From an uncultured Bacteroidales bacterium (GTDB lineage: Bacteria > Bacteroidota > Bacteroidia > Bacteroidales > UBA932): 30,600 nt of DNA. The stretch is from NCBI GenBank assembly GCA_900545245.1, contig UQYV01000042.1, forward strand, positions 1 through 30,600, given 5' to 3'. This document shows positions 1 to 9,472 of the stretch, one piece after another (the first letter of the stretch is position 1; each line of letters starts with the position of its first letter). A program made the position numbers and the translations under genes. The notes beneath the pieces were generated by a model. It was given only the letters and a program-made list of their open reading frames with translations. It was not told the origin of the DNA and did no database searches.

Positions 1-229
1 GCTTCGCCCTCTGGTAGGACCAGTCACGCTCGAAGATTGGAGACTGCTCCGCCGGATCAAGAAGGTAGGTCGGCATCGTTATCTTGCCCTCCCAGGCTTT
101 GACCGGGGAGGAAACTTCATTAACCGCGGATGCCGCCGCGGAGTCCGAAGACCCCACAGCCGCATCCTGCGCACTCACATTGGCCGTCAGCACGAAACCG
201 AAAGCCGCAACACAAAATATTTTCTTCAT
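1..229 (-). CDS. DUF5107-like secreted protein, N-terminal fragment (runs off left edge)
   Basis: Only the first 76 codons are in the window. The ATG is at 229-227, 23 nt after the SusD stop, so it is the next gene of the PUL operon. The protein opens with a signal peptide (MKKIFCVAAFGFVLTANVSA, then Q). A Ser/Ala-rich spacer follows, then a segment with WEGKITMPTY and a later PIFERDWSYQRAK. From memory, that segment resembles the start of Bacteroidota DUF5107 proteins, which often sit in PULs and probably act in carbohydrate processing or binding. The family call rests on this short segment only; the body of the protein is not visible. Confidence 0.6.
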   Translation of the reverse strand, partial: MKKIFCVAAFGFVLTANVSAQDAAVGSSDSAAASAVNEVSSPVKAWEGKITMPTYLLDPAEQSPIFERDWSYQRAK

Positions 230-252
230 TATATATTATTTTAATTTATTTT

Positions 253-2016
253 CTAGTACCAGCCGTCGTTCTGTGAGAGAGCAGGATTCTTCTCCTTCTC
301 GGCCGAAGGCACCGCCCATTTGAGGAAGGCGTCGCCACCGTAGGTGTAGGAATAAACCGTCTCGCCCCAGCACTGCTTCAGACCGCCGCCGTTTCCGAAC
401 TTGCGCTCCTTCCAGATGCCCCAGCGAAGCTCCTCAAGATAGAGCTGCTCTTCGCAGGCAAGTTCCCAATGCTTCTCGTCCTGAATCCTCTTCAGCATAT
501 CTTCGGCGCCAGAAACCCTCAGCCATTCAGGACCTGAGTTCAGAAGAGCCACGCCCGCACGGGAGCGGACCTGATTCACATATCCTGCAGCCTCAGGTGT
601 GCGTCCCTGAGCGTTCACAGCCTCCGCAAGGCAGAGAAGAATGTCCGCATACCTTATCACAGGCACATCGACAGGGTTGTAGAGCGGGTAGGCATATTCC
701 TTCCCGACGGCCACGAACTTACGAATGCAGTAGAGCATATCTCCGGTAGCCCTCGTGCGAAGGTCGAACGACGGAGCATTCTCGCCACGATATGGCCAGC
801 GAATCTGGTAGTTCTGCGCAGCCCCGGACGCGAATCCGCCGAGATAGTTGGAGTATGGAGTGATGACGGTCGCTGCAAGACGTGGATCGCGCCCAGTGAA
901 CGCCGTCAGAATCCGCGCCTCGTTGCCGGATGCATCATATTTCGACATATCCGCCCCATAAGTCCTCATCGTCAGCGTCTCAGATTCGGTGATGTTGTTG
1001 CGGAGGAAATAGACGCTGCGCGCCTTCGGAGACATGGAAGAATAGCCAGGGATTACATCGTCATACGAGAACGGCTTTCCGTTCGCCCACTGATAGGACT
1101 CGACGAAATCGGCGTTCATATAGAAGTTGTTGTTGCCGTTTCCGCAGGTCATCCAGTTGCCGTAGCTGCGGCTGTAGGCATTTCCGTGGCCACTCACCTC
1201 CTCCATCGTGACGGAGAAGACCATTTCATCACACTTTTCATTTTTCTCAAGGAAAAGGTCCGCATACGAACCGGCTGTGAAGAGCCCGTAGCCACACTCG
1301 CCGACCTTCAGGAAGTCTGCCTCAGCCTCGGCCCACATCTTCTTCCACATATAGACCTTGCCGCGCAGAGCGTAGGCTGCGCCCTTGGTGATGCGTCCGT
1401 AGTTACTGTCGGCCGCCTTGTACTTGTCCGGAATGTTCTCGCAGGCAATCACCGCGTTGAGGTCGTCGAGAATCGTCTGCCAAACCTCATCCTCGCTGCT
1501 TCGTCCTTTAGTGTACTCAGTAGGTGCGAGATTTTCCAGATAAACCGGAACTCCACGCCACAGACAGTTCAGACGATAGTAGTAGAACGCGCGGAGGAAC
1601 TTGCACTCAGCGATTCGACGATCGCGTATTTCCTGCGACAGCGCCTCGGTCCCGCCGATGTTGTTGATGACGTCGTTCGCACGGTTGATGCCTTCATAGA
1701 AACGCTTCCACTGGTCGTTGAACATGGAGCCGTTCGACTGAATCTTTCCCGTAAGGAAAGGATAGCGGAGGGAATAGGACTCTTCCGCAGGGTCTATGCA
1801 AGAGGAAAGAGCGTCCCAATTCAGGCCGTCGGAGGAAATGTAGCCGGCGAGAAGGTTGCTGTAGGCTCCCACCACCGCATTCTCCGCAAGAGTGGCCGAG
1901 GAATAGACCGCTTTCGAACTGACCTCGTCGTAAGGGTACCTGTCAAGGAATCCGTTGCAGCCGACTGCGGCAAGCGAAACGGACAGGATTATCGCAGATT
2001 TATATATATTCTTCAT
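253..2016 (-). CDS. SusD/RagB-family outer-membrane glycan-binding lipoprotein
   Basis: A 587-residue protein with a lipoprotein signal peptide ending LAAVGC (lipid-bearing Cys20), followed by the typical SusD opening NGFLDRYPYDEVSS. The middle has the SusD helical (TPR-like) features: the AECKFLRAFYYYRLNCLW helix near residues 137-155 and ALRGKVYMWKKMWAEAEADF near 215-235. The C-terminus has the usual PVIRYADILLCLAEAVN segment and a closing ALSQNDGWY. SusD proteins sit on the outer face of the outer membrane as a lid over the SusC channel and bind oligosaccharide. The ATG lies 12 nt after the SusC stop, so the two are translationally linked. The ligand cannot be read from the sequence. Confidence 0.96.
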   Translation of the reverse strand: MKNIYKSAIILSVSLAAVGCNGFLDRYPYDEVSSKAVYSSATLAENAVVGAYSNLLAGYISSDGLNWDALSSCIDPAEESYSLRYPFLTGKIQSNGSMFNDQWKRFYEGINRANDVINNIGGTEALSQEIRDRRIAECKFLRAFYYYRLNCLWRGVPVYLENLAPTEYTKGRSSEDEVWQTILDDLNAVIACENIPDKYKAADSNYGRITKGAAYALRGKVYMWKKMWAEAEADFLKVGECGYGLFTAGSYADLFLEKNEKCDEMVFSVTMEEVSGHGNAYSRSYGNWMTCGNGNNNFYMNADFVESYQWANGKPFSYDDVIPGYSSMSPKARSVYFLRNNITESETLTMRTYGADMSKYDASGNEARILTAFTGRDPRLAATVITPYSNYLGGFASGAAQNYQIRWPYRGENAPSFDLRTRATGDMLYCIRKFVAVGKEYAYPLYNPVDVPVIRYADILLCLAEAVNAQGRTPEAAGYVNQVRSRAGVALLNSGPEWLRVSGAEDMLKRIQDEKHWELACEEQLYLEELRWGIWKERKFGNGGGLKQCWGETVYSYTYGGDAFLKWAVPSAEKEKNPALSQNDGWY

Positions 2017-2028
2017 TGTCTTGTCTTT

Positions 2029-5000
2029 TTAGAATTTGATGCTCAAGCCGAACGAATACTGCCTCAGAAGCGCGTAGTAGTTCTGCTTGTCGGTAATCTC
2101 CGGGTCCATTCCAGGCCATTCCGTGAACGTGAGGAGGTTCTCGCCGCTGAAGAACACGCGAAGGTTGGAGATGTGCGCCTTACGCATCCATTTCTCAGGG
2201 AAGGTATATCCGAGAGTGACGTTCTTCAGACGAAGATAGTCCGTCTTGTAGAGGAAGAGGGTGGAATATGCGTTCGCGCCGTTCTGCTCGGAGCCGTAAT
2301 TCATCGTAAGACGCCCGTGCTTCGACGTTATGTTGGTGCGAGGGTCTTCCGGATTCATCGGGTCGTAGAAATAATGGTCGTATGCAATCTTCTTCGGAAG
2401 CGTGAACTTGGAGTTCGTGGAATATGCGTTGAATCCTACATATCTCCAATATGCCGCCGAACCGCCCGCACCATTCCAAAGCATAGAGAAGTCAATTCCC
2501 TTCCATCCCAGCTCAAACTGGAGTCCATAGTAGAATTTAGGGGTTTGGGATGTACCTTGGAACATATAGTCGTTAGCGTCTCCATAGACTCCGTCACCAT
2601 TGACATCGGCATAAATATAGTCTCCATACCAGATTCCCTTTTTGTCTATTGTCTTGTTCGGGAGGAAGGTATTGCCGGCATTGGCCATAGCCTCAAGCCA
2701 TGCCATATCCTCAGGAGTCCTTATCATTCCGTCCTTCGGGCCTCCGTTCGGGTTCACGGAACCGTCCGCAAAGAAATGACTGCCGTCGCCAGAGTAGAGA
2801 TTCAGAAGATAGTGCTCATTGATAAGCTTGCCTTCCATCACGCGGCGCGCACCGTCAACCACTGTGGTAACATCGCCTATGTTGCTGACATAGCTCCTGT
2901 GACCGTTTTCATCGGTCACCCAACCGGCCTCAAGGGCTCCCTTGTACTTCGAGACAGCGTTGTGGTTGTAGGTGAAGTTTCCGCGAACACCATAGTGGAA
3001 TCCCTTCACATCGTCTTTCCAGCCAAGCGAAAGTTCCACTCCACGGTTGGTCACCTCACAGAGGTTCTGATATGGGGCTCCCTTGTTGCCTATCGTCGCA
3101 TAGACAGGAGCCTTGTAGAGTATACCGTCGGTAACCTTATTATAGAAATCAGTCTCGAAGGTGAGACGGTTGTTGAACACGCCGAGTTCAAGTCCGACGT
3201 CAGTCGAAGTGGTTGTCTCCCATGTCAGTGCCTCGTTGGAGAGGGTTGAGACCATACCGGAGGTGAGCTTGTTGCCATAGGAGTACTGGTAGCCGGTCGC
3301 ATAGGTTGACTGCCAGTCATAATTGCCTATGGAGTTGTTTCCGAGCTTTCCCCACGACGCGCGCAGCTTGAGGTTGTCGATGCCGGAGTTCTTCATGAAC
3401 TGCTCCTCGCTGATGCGCCATCCGGCAGAAATCGAAGGGAAGAGACCCCAACGCGACTGGCGGGCGAAACGCGACGAACCGTCGTAACGGAGGTTGGCCT
3501 CAAAGAGGTAGCGGCTGTCGTAGGCGTAGGTCACTCGACCGAAAACCGAGGCAGAGGCGAAGTCGGTCTGCGCACCTGTCACATCTTTCGGGTCCACGTC
3601 AAGTGCATTGTTCAACTCCGTAAGCTGGTCGTTGTCAAGACGTTTCTTCGTGAGTCCCTCGTTGATTTCGTTTGAATACATAGCCTCGAAGCCGACCATC
3701 GCGGAAATGTCGTGTTTCTTGGCAATGGTCCTTGCCCACGAAAGGTTGTTCTGGAAGGTCCAGCGGTAGGCCTGACGGTATTTGCGCGTGAGGGCGAGGT
3801 TGTCGAGGTTGTCGTAGATGTAGGCATCCTTGCCTTCGCGGAACGAGAATGCGTTGAGAATCTTGCGGTTAGTGCGCGACTCCGAACCTGTGCGGGAGTA
3901 GTTGAACGATGCGTTGTAGCGGATGTCCAGCGGAAGTTTCACGTTAGCGAATGCGATGGCGTTCACATAGTGGGTCTTGGTGCCTCCGCCCATACGGTTG
4001 AAGAAATAGAGGTTGTTGCGGGAGTCACTTGCCTGCTCAGGGTTCTCCATCCATCCGTATTTGCCGTCATAGTAGGGATATATTCCCGGAACGGCGCGTG
4101 ACATAAGCCCGAAGTAAGTGTCGCTGACTTCTGTATTCGACTCATATCCCCAGATTTTCGTACCTATTTCGAGCCATTTCGTAATCTGAGACGAAACGTT
4201 CGTGCGAAGTTGGAATTTCCTTGATCCGGTGTTGTCAATGACTCCGGGGTTATCGATATATGACATCGAAATGAGATATTTAGTGCCTCCGGAGGACCCG
4301 TTCGCGGAAATATTGTGCTTATGATATATTCCTTTCTTATATATGGCGTCCATCCAGTCGGTGTTAGGGTAGGCGACATAGTTCGGATAGCCGGAGTCTG
4401 CAATTCCGTTCGGATCCTTTTCCTTCTCCCTCCACAGGTCAATCATCGCCTGCGAGAACGGAGCGGTAGCCCCGATGTTGTCAGCGGACTCGTTGATTAT
4501 CGACATATAGTCGGCATAGTTGGAGATGACCTCGAACTTGCTCGCAGGCTCATTAAGGGCGAGCATTCCGTTGTAGGAGATACTGAACTTGCCCTTTTCG
4601 CCCTCGCCACCGGTCTTGGTGGTCACGAGCACGACTCCGTTCGCTCCCCTGTTTCCGTAAATTGCGCAGGAGGCGGCGTCCTTGAGTATGGAGACGCTTA
4701 GGATGTCGTCCGGATTCACGTTGGCAATCGTACCCTCGAAACCATCAACGATGATGAGCGGGCTTGCCGCATTGAGAGTTCCGATTCCTCTGACGCGGAT
4801 GGTCACATCTTCTGAGCCAGGCTGACCGGAAGCCTGATTGACCTGCACGCCCGGGCTCACGCCCTGAAGTACCTGCGCGGTCGAAGTCACCGGACGTGAC
4901 TTGACCTCGTTGGCATAATCTACTGAAGCCACGGCACCGGTCACATTGACTTTTTTCTGCACGCCGTAGCCGACAACAACGAGTTCGTTCAGGGCATTGG

Positions 5001-5295
5001 TCTCCTGCGCGAGCGTGACATTGATTACGGCGCGACTGTCAACGGTAACGTTCTTCGTCTCAAAGCCGAGAAAACTGAAAACGAGGGTTTCCCCTTCCGC
5101 CGCACGGATTTCATAATTTCCGTCAACGTCGGTGATTTCTCCCCTTGTGGAATTGAGCACGCTCACGGAAGCTCCCGCAAGCGGTTCTTGAGATTCATCG
5201 GTCACGCGTCCCTTTATCAGATGGGTCTGCGCAATGGCGGCAGAGCCGAGAAGCAGGGAAACGACAATGACCAGACTGCGTTTTAATGCTATCAT
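2029..5295 (-). CDS. SusC/RagA-family TonB-dependent outer-membrane transporter
   Basis: A 1088-residue protein. A signal peptide (residues 1-22, cleavage before Q23) precedes a CarboxypepD_reg-like domain (about 25-100: IKGRVTDESQEPLAGASV, then DVDGNYEI). Next come the SusC-type NELVVVGYG segment (~103-111) and a plug domain with IRVRGIGTLNAASPLIIVDG and SILKDAASCAIYGNRGANGV. The rest is a 22-strand-type beta barrel ending in a terminal Phe (LSIKF), as outer-membrane proteins do. It imports oligosaccharides in partnership with the downstream SusD. The start follows an AAAGGAAATT leader. The length is normal for the family and I see no frameshift. Confidence 0.97.
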   Translation of the reverse strand: MIALKRSLVIVVSLLLGSAAIAQTHLIKGRVTDESQEPLAGASVSVLNSTRGEITDVDGNYEIRAAEGETLVFSFLGFETKNVTVDSRAVINVTLAQETNALNELVVVGYGVQKKVNVTGAVASVDYANEVKSRPVTSTAQVLQGVSPGVQVNQASGQPGSEDVTIRVRGIGTLNAASPLIIVDGFEGTIANVNPDDILSVSILKDAASCAIYGNRGANGVVLVTTKTGGEGEKGKFSISYNGMLALNEPASKFEVISNYADYMSIINESADNIGATAPFSQAMIDLWREKEKDPNGIADSGYPNYVAYPNTDWMDAIYKKGIYHKHNISANGSSGGTKYLISMSYIDNPGVIDNTGSRKFQLRTNVSSQITKWLEIGTKIWGYESNTEVSDTYFGLMSRAVPGIYPYYDGKYGWMENPEQASDSRNNLYFFNRMGGGTKTHYVNAIAFANVKLPLDIRYNASFNYSRTGSESRTNRKILNAFSFREGKDAYIYDNLDNLALTRKYRQAYRWTFQNNLSWARTIAKKHDISAMVGFEAMYSNEINEGLTKKRLDNDQLTELNNALDVDPKDVTGAQTDFASASVFGRVTYAYDSRYLFEANLRYDGSSRFARQSRWGLFPSISAGWRISEEQFMKNSGIDNLKLRASWGKLGNNSIGNYDWQSTYATGYQYSYGNKLTSGMVSTLSNEALTWETTTSTDVGLELGVFNNRLTFETDFYNKVTDGILYKAPVYATIGNKGAPYQNLCEVTNRGVELSLGWKDDVKGFHYGVRGNFTYNHNAVSKYKGALEAGWVTDENGHRSYVSNIGDVTTVVDGARRVMEGKLINEHYLLNLYSGDGSHFFADGSVNPNGGPKDGMIRTPEDMAWLEAMANAGNTFLPNKTIDKKGIWYGDYIYADVNGDGVYGDANDYMFQGTSQTPKFYYGLQFELGWKGIDFSMLWNGAGGSAAYWRYVGFNAYSTNSKFTLPKKIAYDHYFYDPMNPEDPRTNITSKHGRLTMNYGSEQNGANAYSTLFLYKTDYLRLKNVTLGYTFPEKWMRKAHISNLRVFFSGENLLTFTEWPGMDPEITDKQNYYALLRQYSFGLSIKF

Positions 5296-5328
5296 AATTT
5301 CCTTTGGTTAGTGTTTTTCTATAACCCA

Positions 5329-5350
5329 TTCCCGAAAACACACCCGGGAA
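5329..5350 (-). promoter_or_regulatory. Inverted repeat in the leader upstream of susC
   Basis: The 110-bp gap between the regulator gene and susC holds TTCCCG (5329-5334) and CGGGAA (5345-5350), separated by 10 nt and 34 nt from the susC ATG. It could form a leader hairpin or act as a protein-binding site. Assigning it to the neighbouring hybrid two-component regulator would be a guess, because HTCS sites are usually direct or imperfect repeats further upstream. Confidence 0.3.
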
Positions 5351-5405
5351 CAGATGCAAAATTCACGATTTCGGAGCAAATCGGATAGAACAATAGACGC
5401 ATTCT

Positions 5406-8400
5406 CTACAACTCAGAAGTGGTTTGACCATTCCGAGAATGCTCTTTCATGTATTCGGCAGGCTGCATTCCGAATTGACGCTTGAAGCACTTGGTGAAAT
5501 AGGACGGAGTGTTGAAACCTACGGCGTAGCAGACCTCGTTTATCCGGCAGCTGCCCTTGGAAAGCATAGCCGCCGCGATGTTGAGACGCTTCGTGCGGAT
5601 GTAGTCGTTCGGGGTCGTCCCGAGAAGTCCCTTAGTCTTACGGATGAGGGTAGATTTGCTCAGGCACAGTCTCTCGGCAAGCTCGTCGTTGCCGAACTCG
5701 GTGTCGGAAAGGTTTTCCATGATGAGACTGTCAATCTTCGCGAGAAATTCTTCGTCGCCGGTGGTGATATCGAAATCCTGCTGGTGCACCTTCTGTCCCG
5801 ACAGGTGTGCGGTCTTGAGAGCCTCCCTCTTCCGGGCAATCACCTCAAGGGAACCGAGCAGATAGTCGAGACTGAAAGGCTTCTCGATGTAGAGGCTCGC
5901 ACCGCTCTCCATGCAGGCAATTTTCGTCTTGGTAGATGAAATTGCCGAGAGTATGACAACAGGAATGTGAGAAGTGGCAAAGTTCGAGGTAATCTTGCGA
6001 CAAAGCTCGATTCCACTCATTCCTCCGAGGGCTATGTCCGTGAGGACTATGTCGATGTCGTTCTGTTCCAACAGAATCACCGCCTGCTCGGCCGAAGGTG
6101 ACGTGATGACGCGGTAGGTCGCGGACAGTTTGCGGGAAAGATAGGACAGAAGGTCATCGTTATCCTCCACTACCAATAGCGTGAGCCGTCCTGTGTCGGT
6201 GGTTTCAACAGAAGACAACGGTTGGGACTCGGCATCCTCCGGGGCTCCGGCCTTGTCGGCGTTGCGCGGCAGCCTGAGAATAAAATCAGTGCAACCGGGC
6301 TCGTCTCCGAGGGTCAGCGAACCGCCGTGCATCTGCGCGAGGTTACGGGCAAGCGGAAGACCGATGCCGAAGCTCTGTGAATACGGATGACGTTCATCGC
6401 TGTACTGCACGAAAGGCTTGAAGATTTCTTCGCGTCTCTCAGGAGGGATTGTCGGGCCGTCGTTGCGGAAAGACACAGTTATGCCGTCAGAATCCGCCGT
6501 GAGCGAAATCCGGATGTAGGTTTCCGCATACTTCACAGCATTGTGTAGCAGATTGTTAAGTATCTTGAGCAGGGCAGCCTCATCCACCCATATTTCCTCG
6601 TGGGGCTCAGCGTGGTCGAAGCTTATCGCGATGTTCTTCGCCCGCACGGTCTCCTGAAAGTTGAACTTGAGGAAGTCCAACTTCTCCACCACATCGACCT
6701 TTCTGTATTCCAGCACCCATCCATTCTCCTCAACACGCACGAAATCAAGCAGTTCCTTCACAAGACGGTCGAGATAGTCGGTGTTGTTCCCGATGACGGT
6801 GAGGTCGTCGCGCAGCTCATCGCTGAGGTCGCCGGCAGTCATTATATTCTGAAGCGGTGTACGGATGAGGGTCAAAGGGGTCTTGATTTCGTGGATTATG
6901 TTGTAGAAGAAAGCTATCTTCTCTTGGAAAAGCTCCTGTTCCCTTGCGATGCGTTCCTTTTCCCTTGACTTCCTCTCGCGCGTCACCGCCAGCCTGTACG
7001 AAAGACGGATTATGACAACGAGCAGGATGAGAAAGAACAGGCCATAGGCTATATATGCCTCCGTCGTCCTGTAGAAAACTTCCTTCACCACTATCTTCAG
7101 CGGAGGATGCGTTTCGTTCCAGACTCCGTTTCCGTCAACGCCCTTTACACGCAGCGTATATGTGCCGGCGGGGACATTGGTGTAACGGAAATATCCTGCC
7201 GGCCCCAACTGACGCCAGCCATCATCGTATCCCTCAAGCATATAAAGACACTCCGAACTTGCCGGAGATGCCATCCCGAGAAGCGAGACGGATGCTCCGA
7301 AGGAATTCTGGTTGTGCTGAAGAACGATCTCACGCATCAGGTCAATGTTCTCGGAAAGCGGAGAGTCCGCACCGGGACGTACCACATTTTCATTGATAGT
7401 GAAGTCCGTCAACACAATCGGAGGAACACGGTTCACAGAGAAGAACTCGTCAGGATTGAAGCATACGAGTCCGTTGTTCGAGGAAAAATAGAATGTCCCG
7501 TCGGCCGTGACCAACGCTGTATGCCCTTCCACCATATTGTCAAGCAGCCCGTCTGCGGTGGTCCAGAAACGGAAATCAGTCGAAGGATATGTGAAGGACA
7601 CAATCCCCCTGCTCGTCGCGACCCACATCCTGCCATCCTGTCCCTCTACCATCGAGTAGGCTATTCTGCTTGGAAGCACACCGGCGGAATCGTAGCTGCG
7701 GAAGGAGTCGCTCTGTCTGTCGTAGCGAAGAAACCCCTCCCCGTAGCTTCCGGCCCAGATTCCGCCCTTGGAGTCCTCGTAGATGCACATGAACTTGTCG
7801 ACTGGGATGTGACGACTCCCCTGTTCGCCATAGCCGTAGTGCACAAGTTCCCCGGTGCCGGCGAAATCATAGCGAAAGATTCCGTCCGCATAAGTCGAAA
7901 CCCACAGCTGCCCGCTGAAAGTTTCTGCAATCCCGGTGACGTACATCCCGTCAAATTCCGGAATCCGGACAAAGCCGTCCCCGTCGCGGTCGTATCTCAT
8001 AAGTCCGAGCGGGAAGCCGAGCAGGACATCACCGGAGGAAGTCTTGTAGAGACGGTGGGCGTTGTCGTGCATTTCAAAGTAGTGGCTCACCCGTCCGTTC
8101 CGCGTGTTGAGTTTCCAGATGCCTCCCCACGCACCTATCCACAAGTCGTCCCCGTCGCTGCACAGCGAGCGGATGTTGGTTGGAAGGTGGGAGCGGAAGA
8201 AATGCAAAGCGTCGTCCGCAGTGTCAAGGTAGAGCAGACCCCGTTTCTCGGAGGCTACCCAAATCCGTCCCGACGAATCCTGCGCAATATCCATTATGAA
8301 GCAGCCGGCAAGGTTTTCGCCGTCAGCCATATAATATTTTCGGAAGTTCTTGTGGTACTCGCTGGCATAGTTCACACCAGAAGAGAGCGATGACGCCCAA

Positions 8401-9374
8401 AGCCCTCCGGTTGCATCCGTAAAAACCGCTGTTATATTGTCTCCGGAAAGCGAGAAGCCGTCCTGAACATTCGACGAGAGCCGTGCCGTCTCACCTGTGG
8501 CCAAGTCATACAGACAGAGTCCTCTGGTGGTGGCGGACCAGATACGCCTGTTGTTGCGGTCGTAATACATTCCCTTGGGACGCTGCCCCGGACCGTAGTT
8601 CAGGTAAGACCTGAATGAGCGTTTCTTGCAGTCAAACTCGCCCAGACCGTTCTTCCAAGAAGAAAGGATGATGCGCCCCTGACCATTTCTGTCCATAGAC
8701 ACAATGTCGTCGTTTTCCTTCCACCCGACGATTTTCACCCGCTCTGCTTTCTGAAGGGAACTGTCTGAGTACCAGATGTCGGCAAAGTAGAGAGAGAGCC
8801 AGAAATCACCGTTCCCGTCAATGACGAAAGTGCGGATGTTGAACGGGAGAGTCGTGCGGCCGTTCTCGCAGAAAAAGTTACGAAGCCGGTCAGTTACAGG
8901 GTCGTAGGAAAAGAGACCAAGCCCGTTTACGGACATCCACACAAGTCCTCCGTCGTCAATGCAAATGTGAGTCACTTTTCCGCGCACTTCCGTTCCCTTG
9001 TCACTGACGGCGTCCAGCGGGACAAAGCTGTCGCTGACAAAATCGTAGCGACTTGCGCCATTGTCAGACCCCACCCACAGGTTGCCACCGCCGTCGGCAC
9101 AGAGTGCCGTTATGAAATCGGTGTCTATGCCGAGATCGTCCTTGGTGAAATTCTTGAAGTCGCGACCGTCATATCGGCTCAAGCCGTCCTCGGTGGCAAA
9201 CCAGACGAAGCCGTTGGAATCCTGCGTGATGGAAGTGACACTGTTGAAGGCCAGCCCGTCATCGGTGGTAAAATGGGTGAAATACCAACGTTCCGGACTC
9301 GCCGGAGAGGCATGTAGCACGGATGCAGACATGGTCAGCAGGAACAGAATTCCCACTGACCATAGCCTCAACAT
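5406..9374 (-). CDS. Hybrid two-component system sensor/regulator (HTCS) of the PUL
   Basis: A single-chain sensor kinase plus transcription factor. I chose the ATG at 9374 (1322 aa) over an upstream in-frame TTG because it gives a clean signal peptide (MLRLWSVGILFLLTMSASVLHA). Order: periplasmic double beta-propeller of Reg_prop repeats (~30-660; e.g. GFVWFATEDGLSRYDG, GNLWVGSDNGASRYD), Y_Y_Y domain (~705-765), one membrane helix (~771-793), HisKA with phospho-accepting His828 in HEIKTPL, and HATPase (LLHNAVKY near 937; FGIGLPLARNLAQ near 1000). A receiver follows (VVEDNDD; phospho-acceptor Asp1113 in LTDIALGG; Lys in IEKPF), then a C-terminal AraC-type HTH (~1229-1310). Such proteins bind a PUL-derived oligosaccharide in the periplasm and activate susCD transcription from the inner membrane. 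All catalytic motifs are intact. It lies directly upstream of susC, its likely target. Confidence 0.96.
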   Translation of the reverse strand: MLRLWSVGILFLLTMSASVLHASPASPERWYFTHFTTDDGLAFNSVTSITQDSNGFVWFATEDGLSRYDGRDFKNFTKDDLGIDTDFITALCADGGGNLWVGSDNGASRYDFVSDSFVPLDAVSDKGTEVRGKVTHICIDDGGLVWMSVNGLGLFSYDPVTDRLRNFFCENGRTTLPFNIRTFVIDGNGDFWLSLYFADIWYSDSSLQKAERVKIVGWKENDDIVSMDRNGQGRIILSSWKNGLGEFDCKKRSFRSYLNYGPGQRPKGMYYDRNNRRIWSATTRGLCLYDLATGETARLSSNVQDGFSLSGDNITAVFTDATGGLWASSLSSGVNYASEYHKNFRKYYMADGENLAGCFIMDIAQDSSGRIWVASEKRGLLYLDTADDALHFFRSHLPTNIRSLCSDGDDLWIGAWGGIWKLNTRNGRVSHYFEMHDNAHRLYKTSSGDVLLGFPLGLMRYDRDGDGFVRIPEFDGMYVTGIAETFSGQLWVSTYADGIFRYDFAGTGELVHYGYGEQGSRHIPVDKFMCIYEDSKGGIWAGSYGEGFLRYDRQSDSFRSYDSAGVLPSRIAYSMVEGQDGRMWVATSRGIVSFTYPSTDFRFWTTADGLLDNMVEGHTALVTADGTFYFSSNNGLVCFNPDEFFSVNRVPPIVLTDFTINENVVRPGADSPLSENIDLMREIVLQHNQNSFGASVSLLGMASPASSECLYMLEGYDDGWRQLGPAGYFRYTNVPAGTYTLRVKGVDGNGVWNETHPPLKIVVKEVFYRTTEAYIAYGLFFLILLVVIIRLSYRLAVTRERKSREKERIAREQELFQEKIAFFYNIIHEIKTPLTLIRTPLQNIMTAGDLSDELRDDLTVIGNNTDYLDRLVKELLDFVRVEENGWVLEYRKVDVVEKLDFLKFNFQETVRAKNIAISFDHAEPHEEIWVDEAALLKILNNLLHNAVKYAETYIRISLTADSDGITVSFRNDGPTIPPERREEIFKPFVQYSDERHPYSQSFGIGLPLARNLAQMHGGSLTLGDEPGCTDFILRLPRNADKAGAPEDAESQPLSSVETTDTGRLTLLVVEDNDDLLSYLSRKLSATYRVITSPSAEQAVILLEQNDIDIVLTDIALGGMSGIELCRKITSNFATSHIPVVILSAISSTKTKIACMESGASLYIEKPFSLDYLLGSLEVIARKREALKTAHLSGQKVHQQDFDITTGDEEFLAKIDSLIMENLSDTEFGNDELAERLCLSKSTLIRKTKGLLGTTPNDYIRTKRLNIAAAMLSKGSCRINEVCYAVGFNTPSYFTKCFKRQFGMQPAEYMKEHSRNGQTTSEL

Positions 9375-9472
9375 ATTTTTAAAATCAAACTTCAACAATC
9401 TTGTTCAGTTTTCGTGTTCACTCATCAGACTCCCCGACTCCGCTCTGAATGACAGGTCGAAACTTGAAGTCC

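Noticed and set aside
1186..3249. 687-codon plus-strand open frame opposite the SusC/SusD genes
   Set aside because: It is antisense to two intact, clearly recognised genes, matches no family, and runs across the susC-susD junction. Long antisense frames arise from the codon bias of these genes.
7107..8393. 428-codon plus-strand open frame opposite the HTCS gene
   Set aside because: It is a shadow of the beta-propeller coding sequence with no domain, signal or start context of its own.
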